A stretch of 64,000 nucleotides of DNA from positions 10,706,207 through 10,770,206 of the forward strand of contig OX465283.1 in NCBI GenBank assembly GCA_949987705.1, written 5' to 3'. Positions 43,765 to 54,241 of the stretch are shown here, piece by piece. Below the pieces are notes generated by a model that worked only from the letters and a program-made list of their open reading frames with translations, was not told the DNA's origin and searched no databases. The position numbers and the translations under genes are program-made. The DNA comes from Thereva unica (lineage: Eukaryota > Arthropoda > Insecta > Diptera > Therevidae). The stretch's first letter is position 1; the number at the start of each line of letters is the position of its first letter.

Positions 43765-46735
43765 CTTTGATGATAGAAAGTATTTAGTTTTTATTATTGG
43801 TGAACTTTGAAAATTGTAAACAAATTTATGTAATTTAAGATGAACAACGAGTATGATTATTTATAGGAACAATGTACTATAAAAAATGTTTAATTCAATC
43901 ATGTCATGTGCAGCTCTATAGTTTTAAATGTCGTGCAAAAATATAGCATTATAATTTTCACAAACCTATCAACTATCCATTATTTGTATATTTACAGTTG
44001 TTAAATTATATTTAGTTAATTCTGTAATAAATTGAATTATCAGTGGTGTACAATTAGTTGCGATCTAGCTTGCATATACTAGTGATTTGAAGGCGACTTC
44101 TGTATAATACATTTAGGTAATCGGGAGCTACAAATCTCATAACAATAAGGAAAGGAAACAGATCGAGATTTCATTTGTTGCAATGTATATAGAAAAATAA
44201 TATTACATTATAATTTCCTATTGCTAAAGCTAGGTGATAGCAACGACTATGGAGACCGCGGCCCCACTGCTGATAAGATAAGTTGGAGTATAGAGAGTGG
44301 AAGTGCTAACTTGAGCTTATGGCCACTAGGCTGAAAGTGGCTCGACTTTCTTCATCTCAAACGACTTGTCACGGCTACGACTCAACTTTCAGCACAGGGG
44401 CCAACACTAAAACACTTTCAGAGCACGCGAATCGAATATGGACAGAAGACGTGGCAATTGACGTTGGTAACTACAAGATATTCTACAGCTGCGGAAAGAG
44501 CCATCACTAAGAAGTAGGGTTCACAAGTCCAGTACACAAGTCCATTATACATAATATAGAATTCAAGCCAATGACCCAATCTACACTAGTATTCCTTCAG
44601 TATAACCGGTTTTACACATTAATCTAGGTCTACACTGGTATTCTTTCATTGCGAGTAACTTCCTTGCCTTTATACAGAGATATTTGTGTGCGTGTCAATA
44701 ATTTTGCTACTCAAGAGTGACGTGCCGTACCGTAACTGTACGTACCCTAACGTACGAACATGTGTTTTCATATGACACCGACCTAAATTAACTTAAGGAA
44801 CTTGCATATATTCGATCGTTAGGGTTCGAACGGTCACGGTGCCGTCATATGGTTCAGGCGTCAGAGAGTAAGCATTGTGCATGTTTTACGTTTTCACGCC
44901 GAAATTTTCTGGTGACCATGTTACTACACTACCCTCTTATCCTTTTTATACCTCTCTCGTAAAACACCGATTCTGCTGCTAATGAAGGAACTCTAGTGTA
45001 TATGGGGCCAATAAGTAAACGAGTATGTTCAACACAACTCCGAAAGAAATTCTTGACGCCCTAGATTATAAAAGCACATGCAGAGATGGAAGGATATGTT
45101 CTGTGTTGATTTGATAAGTTTTATGATCCAAATCCGAAAACAAAAGAAAATAGGTAAAATAATTTGTGAATCGACTATCCCTATTCAAATGACCAGCAGG
45201 GTAAGATACGCCCCGTTCCAATGCCAATAGGAGCCCTGAACGCCAAGTAGCAGAGTAAAGAGACGTTTGGAGGAAAATGATGAAGGATGCTAAGGCTCCT
45301 ATTGGGCTGTAGTGACATCGAAAAAGAAAAAGATGGGTGGCACACATACTAACGGTTTAACGATAACGAACTGCAAAAATAGCGATAAATTGAATTTCTG
45401 AAGGAAAGAGAAATAACGGTCAATCAAAGAAGCAATACATGGACTCCGTCGAGGACTAGTTAAGTTAGGCGTTCGTAATTGGAAGGTGTTAAGAGAGGAA
45501 CTTAACGTTTTACGTAAGTATTATAAAGAGTATTGTTTTCCTTACCCTTTGTAGGTATATGTATTTTTTTTTTTTTTATTTAGAAAATTTATTTCTATCC
45601 AACCTAATTCTTTTTAAAAAAAAAATTAATTTTCTGGTTTTTTTTAAATATTTTTACAAATATTGAAGAGCTCTAAAACACGCCTGCAAAGGAAACGGTG
45701 TTTTAAGATATGCTTGAATGTACCCTTTTAAGCCCTAAATGGTTATTTACAACGTGAAATCTTACAGAAAATCCATGCGTATTATTTGTTATTTACAGCA
45801 TTCCGGCTGAGTTCATAAAAAACAAAATTATGATCCAAAAAATGACCCATGCCGAAGAAAATATCCATTTAACATAAAACAAGCATCGGGACGCTAGTCG
45901 CCCGATTGGCATCAGGGCAAAAATCAATGAAAAATAATTCAACTGAGCGCCATAATAAAACAGGCTCCGAAATTATACTAAAAAAAATTTGGTAACCATT
46001 CAAACAAACGAACAAGAACACTTTTACGATTATTTTACTGAATAATACTTTATCTAATAAATATATTTTTTCGAATTGCTCCTCCATATTATTGCAGTCT
46101 ATTGGAAAACCAAAGCTTTTCTAAATATAGGACAACAAATTTTAAAGGAAAACATGACAGGCTCGAAATCAAATCCACTATGCACTCGGCAGTTTTTTTT
46201 ATGAATTTCGATAACGGTAAGTGTATAGAGTAAATTAACTCACCATTTGTTCGTTTCTTTTATAGTTTTCTGCAACTTGTTAGATAAAATTAAATGTGAA
46301 GCAATATTTCTGCATTAAATTCAATTTTTAATCAAGTAAACAAAAAATGAGTAGGCCGTCGTCGTTGACAATTAGTACATGTCACTTTCCCAAAACAAAC
46401 TCTTCTTCTTCTATCAAAATTTAAAGTGTTAAACCAATGAAACAAAAACTTAAATAAAACATCTTAAAATTAATATTTTTTGTCAATAGAATAAATTTAG
46501 TAATCCATTCGTTCATTAATTTAAAAAAGTGTAATTGTTATAAGAAGTGTGTGTTTTTTTACTACGAATTTTATTTAAATAGAATCACTTACGATATTCA
46601 GTGCACAACGTTGTTCCAGAGAAGATAAATGGCAATTAAGTTCACATAACCTCAACGGAGCTGATTAATATTGGCCGTTGAAGAAATATGAATTTATTTT
46701 GTACGCCACTTGGAAGGCTTTACCTTCCTAACAAA
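43765..46735. other. Intergenic between the THAP gene and the ATPsynO duplicate
   Basis: It contains a partial MITE end (44330-44400) and a degraded palindrome-like stretch (44575-45010; TACACTAG... ends). A small minus-strand open region is at 45793-46087. The duplicated ATPsynO promoter region lies from about 46390. Confidence 0.5.
45793..46087 (-). other. Small open region of unknown nature
   Basis: An ATG-started frame (MEEQFEKIYLLDKV) of 72 codons runs from 46087. A second overlapping frame near its end reads PIGRLASRCLFYVKWIFSS followed by a hydrophobic stretch and stop, like a membrane segment. A possible 79-nt GT-AG intron (TTTTTTTTAG acceptor) does not join the frames. I do not recognise either peptide; it may be chance in AT-rich DNA or a broken small membrane-protein gene. 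Confidence 0.2.
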
Positions 46736-48050
46736 ATGGCTGCTTTGATCAGTATAGTTCTAGTAAGTTTTTCTTTAACATTATGATATTGCTGGAGTTG
46801 AGTTGATTAATTGTTTCAAGGAAATTCTAGAATTATCTAAATTGTCAATATGGTCAGTCAATAAATAATGCGGATTTTCCAAATGCATGAACTGACGATC
46901 CTGGTTTAAGTACTTGACGCAGTGAATAGAAACCTCGATTGTCCTGCAGTATTCTGCTTTTAACTTCCTCCAGCTCTTCATTTTTGTTGACGACACTATT
47001 GGTTCCAAGGTAAAGCCCTTCACTACCTCTATATTGTAGCTATCTGTCGTGAAGTTGGTTGTTAGGCGTGTCCTTTCTGATGTAGTCTGCACCATTGCTT
47101 TATTTTTATCTTGATTAACTGTTAAAGCCCAGGTTTTTAGCGGCGTTGTCAGAATTCCTTTGCTCCTGTTCAGATCATCAGCCTAACCCCATATTTTCAG
47201 CGGCTTCGTTTTGCTTTAAAGGTTTCCATTCTAGTCCTGGTCGGTCTGGCGATGTGCTCCCTAACACTTTAATTTCTTTCTTCTAATGCTGCTCTACATT
47301 CTTTGCCAACGCAATCGTTCCTGTTTCTTCGTCGTATTATCCAATGGCGTCTTCGGCAGGGGCCGAAGTAAAGTTACGATTGGTCATTGCAGGAATTGCG
47401 GTTACTAATTCCGTCCTTGATGGATGGCGATTCTCATTGGCTGTGCATTGTTGCTCTTGTGAAAATCTTGAATAGTTGAATGGCGGCGAAGAAATAATTT
47501 CTCCATCGTTTGACTTTCCTTGTAACAACAGTTTTCCATCCGTTCATGCATTTGGTAAAATTACATTATTTATGGACTGATCCTTCTGCAACGGTTCTTT
47601 CAGGCACGTTACTTTTGTAACAAAATAACAATATTCATCCCATCGGTCAAGGAGTTCGGATTAGAAAGTCGATATGCCGGTGCATTATATACTGCAGCAT
47701 CAAAAACAGATCAATTAGACCAGGTTGAAAGAGATCTTATTACATTTCAAGAAACGTTTAAAAGTGACCCAATATTATGTGAAAAAGTCGCAAATCCAAT
47801 CGTTAAGCGCATAATAAAGAAAGCTATTGAAGATGCATCTGCGAAATTTGGATTTGCCACTTCGACAACTAATATATTGCAAAAAATGGCAGAAAATGGA
47901 CATCTTGAGAAAATCGACAATTTAATTCGTTCTTTTAGAATCATTATGGCTGAGCATCGTGGAGATACTTTATTTAAAGTTGTTACTGCAAAATCCTTAG
48001 ATGTTGATGAACCAGCTAAACAAATGAGACCAGCCCATACTGGTCCTGAG
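46736..48050 (+). pseudogene. Partial tandem duplicate of ATPsynO (lacks last exon)
   Basis: Exon 1 (46736-46762, MAALISIVL) and exon 2 (47604-48050) match ATPsynO exons 1 and 2 with the same splice positions and phases. The 5' flank from about 46390 also aligns with the ATPsynO flank from about 49625, so this is a DNA-level duplication and not a retrocopy. Exon 2 is completely open for 149 codons (ARYFCNK, EFGLESRYAGALYTAASKTD, LQKMAENGHLEKIDN, AEHRGDTLFKVVTAK) but is diverged. It ends at a donor GTAAAT, with a changed end (RPAHTGPE). No counterpart of exon 3, which encodes the C-terminal stator-binding part, is found before the repeats starting at 48620. Intron 1 carries a LINE fragment. 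It is called a pseudogene because the C-terminus is missing, but the intact frame leaves a truncated functional paralogue possible. Confidence 0.75.
46830..47110 (-). mobile_element. RTE-type LINE fragment in duplicate intron
   Basis: With shifts, the minus strand reads VQTTSERTRL, VVKGFTLGTNSVVNKNEEL and EEVKSRILQDN, like the thumb-region piece at 33942-34160 ([16 protein letters not shown]). It inserted in intron 1 of the ATPsynO duplicate. Confidence 0.65.
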
Positions 48051-48619
48051 GTAAATGCTCTTCTAATACATCATGCTTTTTTATGCTAAATAATTGTTTT
48101 GCACTTTTGTACCTTCAAGCACTGACTAAATAAAAAAATATCTATTGATAGAGCAGTACCTATTAAAATTTAAACTTGGCATTCACTTCTTCAATCAAGC
48201 ATCTTTTTGTTTCCCAGCTTTGTCGCAGTTTCTTATGTTAAGTAATTAGCACTGACTTCCACCCTTGACAGTAAGTTTGTCAACTGATCTCCATGAGCCA
48301 AATTACACGACCTATCACTTTCCAAGACTCACTTTCCAATCACTTCCAATAAACCGTTTTTTTAGACAAGGGGGCGCAGGGAAGTGCATGTGTTGGTCTC
48401 ACTTGTGAATCCAAGAAAAATTTCGGTCTCACAGCAAATTATACTAACACAAGCATAACTTTTTTCACTGGGACTACGATAATTATAAGAATTTTTGTTG
48501 TTTTGTGCACAACCACATAGACAATAGAATTGTTACACGGAAAAGAGGCAGAAATTTAGATGCTTCGTGTAATACTCAAATTTTACACAGACAGGTTTGA
48601 CGTGAGTCGCAAGTGAATG

Positions 48620-48877
48620 GCCGTGTAATTTCACTCCATCTTCTTTAAGTACCTTTAACCCCTACCCATTGCAAGTGAGACCTTGGAGTCAAGTCGTACG
48701 AACGGTAAACCAGTAGAGGTTTCTTCGACTCCTGGAAGGACGAGTTTATCGCACTTGATGCGGTCCAGAATAGTCGCCCTGAATTTACTTTGGAACCGCT
48801 GTATGTAAATTAGCTGGTCGGATACTCGCAAATTGGAACTTTCGAATCCCGCTCAGGATACATATATCATTCGAGTG
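48620..48877 (-). mobile_element. LINE RNase H-region fragment (minus)
   Basis: It shares TACCCATTGCAA.TGAGACCTTGGA and the following GAATTTACTTTGGAA block with the longer fragment at 63400-63990, so both derive from one family. It is cut off by the foldback element at 48878. Confidence 0.6.
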
Positions 48878-49447
48878 TACTGGACCCACTGACATATAGA
48901 ATGGACTGCTTATGAGAAATTTTTCATGGCACCAATTTGTTCCATAGGCTAAAAACCTTTTTTCACTCCATGTAAACACCGGAATCACTTTTGAAATTTA
49001 CATTTTTTTAAATACGTACTTAAAACATTATAACAACACAAATATTTTGTTTAAAAAAATTAATAAACACTATTTTCACTTTTTCACCTTTTAAAATGCC
49101 TTTTTTTCATTAATTTGCAAATTTTATGTGTACCTGATTTAAGTTCTTAACGCCTGTCTTAGCAACTGACATTCTGTATGTCAAAATCCGGGGGCTTATG
49201 GGGAAAAGAGCAAAAGATATAAACATCACTATACCCGTCTATTTTTTTCTAATTGATTTAACGCAAAAGATATAAACATCACTATACCCGTCTATTTTTT
49301 TCTAATTGATTTTATTTCTGAGTGCTTCTGTCAGTTTGGGGGCTTATGGATGAGTGAGCGACTATACCTTTTTGGTGCCATCGGTTTGTATGGGAATAAT
49401 TGCTGATGAGCAGTCCATTATTATATGTCAGTGACTGGACCAAGTAC
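48878..49447. mobile_element. Foldback element splitting a LINE fragment
   Basis: GTACTGGACCCACTGACATA..GAATGGACTGCTTAT at the left is inverted at the right as GATGAGCAGTCCATTATTATATGTCAGTGACTGGACC; GGCACCA/TGGTGCC pair further in. It is about 570 bp and non-coding. Confidence 0.7.
49210..49312. repeat. Perfect 50-bp direct repeat, period 53
   Basis: Two identical blocks starting GCAAAAGATATAAACATCAC and ending TTCTAATTGATTT lie head to tail at 49210 and 49263. The identity indicates a recent slip or duplication. Confidence 0.9.
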
Positions 49448-49993
49448 GACAAAATCACAAGGCACTTATGGCGCCCTATGGGGAAGTGTAGCGGGTGGAA
49501 TCAGTCCAATGATTGGAAATCAGGCAAAGAAAACCACTTTACCTCATACTATGGCACTGTGAATATGAAAAAATAAGTAGACTGTTAAAAATTGTGCATG
49601 GTAATGTCATAAAAATAAATTCTTGTTCTTGTTCTATCAAAATTCGGAGTGCGTTCAGTCAAATCGAGATAACGAAAGCTAATAGTAAAAGTATATTTAA
49701 AAAAAACTTATTCAGTTTAATTACAAAAATATAATACGTTTATTCTACTAAAGTTTTATCCATTTATAAGATTGGTTTATTTAAAGAATAATGTTATATT
49801 TACGAATTTTTTAAAATTGAATTTGAACTTACGATATTCAGCAAATTACGTGATACAAGGCATATATGTCAATTTGCATCACCTAACCTCAACGGGGACC
49901 GATTCCTGTTGTCTGGCTGAAGAAGTTCGATTTGACAACTTCGTTGAATTTCCTATATTGAATACCCTTCGAAAGCAATATTTTACCAACGAA

Positions 49994-50868
49994 ATGGCTG
50001 CTTCGACCAGTGTTACTATTGTAAGTTTAATTAAAATAAAGTATCGTTGCATTGATTTTGTGTTTTGGTTTGGCAGAATTATTTAATGATAAAAATTAGT
50101 GGTGTTATGTAATGTCAGCGCTCGATGAAATTTTCTTTTGAATACATACGAATTGGAAAAATTTACTTAATGTAATGTACTTTATCTAAATAGCTAAAAA
50201 ATGTATTTTTTCAGGCTCGCAATTTTTGCTCTAAAGCAACAGCAATGGTTAAACCACCAGTAAAAGTGTTCGGACTGGAAGGCCGATATGCGACCGCTCT
50301 TTATTCTGCCGCATCAAAAACTAATCAACTAGACCAAGTTGAGACTGATTTGATTGCTTTCCAGAAAACCATGAAGGAAGATCCAAAATTGCGTGAATAT
50401 GTTGTAAGCCCAATTATTAAGCGGACCGTCATGTCCAAGGCACTTAAGGAGTCATCGGAGAAGCTTGGATTTGCAATATCTACAAGTAACTTCTTGCAAA
50501 CCATGGCAGAAAATGGACGTCTTAGCAAATTAGATAGTTTTATTAACGCATATAAAACTATTATGGCTGGCCATCGTGGAGATATTGTTTGCGAAGTCGT
50601 TACTGCTAAGCCATTAGACGCCGGACAAGCTAAACAATTAGAGGCAGCCCTTAAGGTAAATACCATTTTCCCTCGATGCCAATTCTGTAATCCAATTTGT
50701 CTTATTTTGCAGGCTTTCATTAAGTCTAACGAGAAGATTAAGTTGACATCACGTGTCGATCCTGCCATAATTGGAGGTGTAATTGTCTCAATTGGTGATA
50801 AGTACGTCGACTTGAGCATTGCATCTAAAATTAAAATGTACACAGAACTAATTTCTACCCCAGCTTAA
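49994..50868 (+). CDS. ATPsynO: Mitochondrial ATP synthase subunit O (OSCP)
   Basis: OSCP links the peripheral stalk to the F1 head of mitochondrial ATP synthase; 207 aa. The exons are 49994-50020 (MAASTSVTI), 50215-50655 and 50713-50868 (TAA), all in phase 0 with GT-AG borders. The start is a Ser/Thr/Arg-rich presequence without acids (MAASTSVTIARNFCSKATA), as expected for mitochondrial import. The family blocks follow: VFGLEGRYATALYSAA, DPKLREYVVSPII, FLQTMAENGRL, GHRGDIVCEVVTAKPL, the C-terminal DPAIIGGVIVSIGDKYVDLS, and SKIKMY. AATAAA lies 18 nt after the stop (50886-50891), with another at 50971-50976. A truncated tandem copy lies 3.2 kb upstream. Confidence 0.97.
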
Positions 50869-51066
50869 AGTAATCTTTTTTTTAAAATAAAAGTATAATA
50901 TTCTACTTTCCACGTAAAAATTAATTAAGACGATCAATTCTGTCTCAGTTTCTGTTGGTGAAAAACTTAGAATAAAGTAAAGTCTAGAACTTCTTTGTTT
51001 TTTTTATATTATATATTTATTTGTGGATTCCCTTCTGTACTACCGTACAGTCCTGCAAACAACCTT

Positions 51067-51398
51067 GGGCCGTATTTGGTTTCTCGAGTCGACATTGTCG
51101 TCTGTCGATAAATAAAAATTGGCATTTGACGACACGATATCGTCTCTTTACATGTCGATAAAGACGTTTGACGATTATTAAAAAGCTCAATTTATGCATA
51201 CAATAAACTTTTAACAATTTCTATTTTAATCAAATATACGTGGTTTGTTGCCTTGAAGTAATATCACCCAATTTGATGGTTTTGTATGGCTGCGCTTAGC
51301 TGTCGATTTGGTCGTGAAACCAAATATGAAACTTAAAGAAAATCGAGAAGCTTTTTTTGTCGAGTCGATCCATCGACTCGAGAAACCAAATACGGCCC
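51067..51398. mobile_element. MITE GGGCCGTATTTGG, copy A, CTT duplication
   Basis: The ends GGGCCGTATTTGGTTTCTCG and CGAGAAACCAAATACGGCCC are inverted repeats flanked by CTT on both sides (51064-51066 and 51399-51401). The interior contains CGACATTGTCGTCTGTCGAT. 332 bp. Confidence 0.92.
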
Positions 51399-51518
51399 CT
51401 TCTGATGGCCGACACATCACCGAGGACTATGTTTCAATCACGGCCGGTCTTCGCCCGTTGTAAGGCCATTTTTTATTTTTTATCGGGGACCCACTGAGCT
51501 GATAGAGGCGGCGAACAG

Positions 51519-51847
51519 GGGCCGTATTTGGTTTCTCGAGTCGATGGATCGACTCGACAAAAAAACCTCGATTTTCTTTAAGTTTCATATTTGGTTTCAC
51601 GACCAAATCGACAGCTAAGCGCAGCCATACAAAACCATCAAATTGGGTGGTATTACTCTAAGGCAGCAAATCACGTATATTTAATTAAAATAGAAATTGT
51701 TAAGAGTTTATTGCATGCATAAATTGAGCTTTTTAATAATCGTCAAACGTCTTTATCGACACGTAAAGAGACGATATCGTGTCGCCAAATGCCAATTTTT
51801 ATTTATCGACAGACGACAATGTCGACTCGAGAAACCAAATACGGCCC
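51519..51847. mobile_element. MITE GGGCCGTATTTGG, copy B, CAG duplication
   Basis: Same family as copy A in the opposite orientation, 329 bp, flanked by CAG (51516-51518 and 51848-51850). The right-hand CAG also serves as the left flank of copy C. Confidence 0.92.
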
Positions 51848-51850
51848 CAG

Positions 51851-52165
51851 AGGCCGTATTTGGTTTCTCGAGTCGACATTGTCGTCTGTCGATAAATGAA
51901 AATTGGCATTTGGCGACACGATATCGTCTCTTTACGTGTCGATAAAGACGATTGTTAAAAAGCTCAATTTATGCATACAATAAACTTTTAACAATTTCTA
52001 TTTTAATTAAATATATGTGGTTTGCTGCCTTGAAGTAATACCACCCCAATTTGATGGTTTTGTATGGCTGTCGATTGGTCGTGAAACCAAATATGAAACT
52101 TAAATAAAATCGAGAAGCTTTTTTTGTCGAGTCGATCCATCGACTCGAGAAACCAAATACGGCCC
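51851..52165. mobile_element. MITE GGGCCGTATTTGG, copy C, CAG duplication
   Basis: 315 bp, same orientation as copy A and directly adjacent to copy B. CAG lies at 51848-51850 and 52166-52168. Copies B and C face each other, so the pair forms a larger inverted structure. Confidence 0.9.
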
Positions 52166-52249
52166 CAGGTCTGATTTCGAAGTCCCTGAATTACACTTGG
52201 GTTTCAATCTATTTCGGGGCGCCTCTGATTTGGGGCCCGGGGCAATTCG

Positions 52250-52331
52250 ACCCAGTTGCCCCCTCCCTATCTTTGTGGCGTGCCTGCGTATCGGTTATGT
52301 GCCTTTCGAGTAGCGGGGAGCAAGGATTGTA
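52250..52331 (+). mobile_element. LINE scrap upstream of the RT core
   Basis: The frame AIRPSCPLPIFVACLRIGYVPFE then RGARIV resembles the ACL.LGYIP..WR.A.V block preceding the RT domain in jockey-type LINEs. It is interrupted by the MITE at 52332. Confidence 0.5.
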
Positions 52332-52536
52332 GGTACTTTCAGTAATGCATACTTGCGTGCGCAAGTTGGACCCTCAACCACATGCATTTGACTTCAAAGT
52401 GCCCTCTCTTCTGTTTTAAAAATTTGCGCACATTTGCTTCGCATGTTTGCATTTATGGATTCTTGCAAACGCATGCTAGCTTTAATGAAACTAATGCAAA
52501 AGCAAATATGCGCAAACTGCATTACTGAAAGCATCC
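52332..52536. mobile_element. MITE, CTTTCAGTAATGCA family, copy 3 (short)
   Basis: The ends GGTACTTTCAGTAATGCA and TGCATTACTGAAAGCATCC match copies at 16870 and 20203. TGTA flanks both sides (52328-52331 and 52537-52540). It has an internal deletion, leaving 205 bp. Confidence 0.85.
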
Positions 52537-52872
52537 TGTACGACAGGGAATAAGCAGGGAAGCCTTAAAAGCACAAACAGATAGGCGTCACTGCTCGGGT
52601 GTGGTACAATATCCCAAGCGAAATGGCCACGGTATTTTTGGACCCAATGGTATTTAACAAAAGACAGAAGATTAGTTATTGGAAGAATAAAATATTTGAG
52701 ATATGGCGATGCAGGAAGTAGTGTAAAGTAAGAAAATTAGGCCGCATTAAATATTATCCCACAGAAATCATTGCTACAACCACACTGAAATTACTGAAAA
52801 TCTCAAAAACCCAATTTCGAAGTTTTCTTAATTAAGGCTATCTCAAAATGTGATGACAATAAAAGACCGTAA

Positions 52873-53028
52873 AGGCCCCCATACACGGTCAAATTAGATG
52901 TACATCGAAGTGCGGATGTACAACCAAAACTATCGATTGTGAGCCGGTCGGCCGATTAAAAACTTGTTGGTCGCATGGGTTTGATGAAAATCCGGACGTA
53001 CATCCAATTTGACCGTGTATGGGGGCCT
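52873..53028. mobile_element. MITE AGGCCCCCATACACGG, TAA duplication
   Basis: The ends AGGCCCCCATACACGGTCAA and TTGACCGTGTATGGGGGCCT are perfect inverted repeats, flanked by TAA (52870-52872 and 53029-53031). 156 bp. A truncated copy is at 16381-16498. Confidence 0.92.
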
Positions 53029-54241
53029 TAAAGACTAATTTTTAAGGTTTAACAAAAAAATTTATTTCAAATAGATGAACTTTCAACAATTTGGAAAATA
53101 ATAATTTAGTTCCTTAGCATTGAGAAAGAAAAAAAGTATAAATATATGTATAAAAAAAAGAAACTGAAAAGTCTGCAAATGCAAATCAGTTTAAAAATTA
53201 TGTAAATTAATAAGTCTCTCAAATAGAAAATAAATATTTTATGTTAAAGCTGCAATTCTCGAAATTGGTAATAAATTGGGACTGAAACCCGAAGAGAATA
53301 AACCTCTAAAATGTTACTTGTAGGAAATATTTCATTTTTTATCAATTTTTTTAAATACAATTCTTCTTTTATATAATTTCTGTAATGATTTTTTACATAA
53401 TACAACTATTAAAAGCGAGATATCCTACGCACAAAATATGTGTGATGTAGCTTTGTTTGAACATCATTCTTCTTTACTAATATAAATTAATGCGATTTGA
53501 GAAAGCTTAGAGATTTTACCCCGGAATTTAAGGTCTATCACAAGACAATTCAGACGTTCACTGAATTGTAGTTAGTATATGTATAATATATACTTTGTCT
53601 TTACTAAAAAAACAATATGTAGAGAAAAATGAAAATAAAAATTGCAAAAAACATAATCTTTTTTTTTATTATTATATTTTTTTTTCAGTTTTAGAATAGG
53701 CATAAATATATTCTTGCAAGTTTGAAAATTTATCACGAATGCCATATTATGTGTGTGATTTTTCAAGACACAAAGTGTACAACAAATAATGAGTTGATTC
53801 AACATTTAAAAAAAAGAATGTACTCGAATTTCGTTTATAGATTACTGGAACAACTTTCCTAATTAATGTGTTTCTATTTATCATCGAATGTCCGCAATAT
53901 TCAGAGGATCCATTTCAAACGTAACAAAATCCTGCATCGTAATCGTTTTTTTGGAGTTTTACTTATTTTTTTTAATAATATTCTTCTTTTCTTTTCAATA
54001 AAAAAAGTTATCTATGTACTATATACGCACAAGTATATATATATTTCGATGAAAGAAAATCATTGCGTGCTGAACATTCGAACAACACTATACCGATTTT
54101 GAAATTTTGGTTTTTTAGTTTTAAAAAATAATTAAAGAATAGAAACTATACGAAAAATGGGGAAGTCTGGTAAATATATATACGATAAAAAAAATAATAA
54201 TAATTATAATATTAAATTTAAGCATTTTTTTTCTGTATGTT

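Larger units (their letters stand above)
48051..49993. other. Region between ATPsynO duplicate and ATPsynO
   Basis: It holds a LINE fragment (48620-48877), a foldback element (48878-49447) containing a 53-bp perfect duplication (49210-49312), and from 49625 the promoter and 5' UTR of ATPsynO, homologous to 46390-46735. Confidence 0.6.
50869..54241. other. Intergenic between ATPsynO and Karybeta3
   Basis: It holds three MITE copies (51067-52165), a LINE scrap (52250-52331), two more MITEs (52332-52536 and 52873-53028), then about 1.2 kb of AT-rich sequence with no gene recognised. Confidence 0.6.

Noticed and set aside
47640..48050. Retrocopy of ATPsynO
   Set aside because: The copy keeps the exon 1/exon 2 split with intact donor and acceptor and a homologous promoter flank, so it is a DNA duplication and not a retroposed cDNA.
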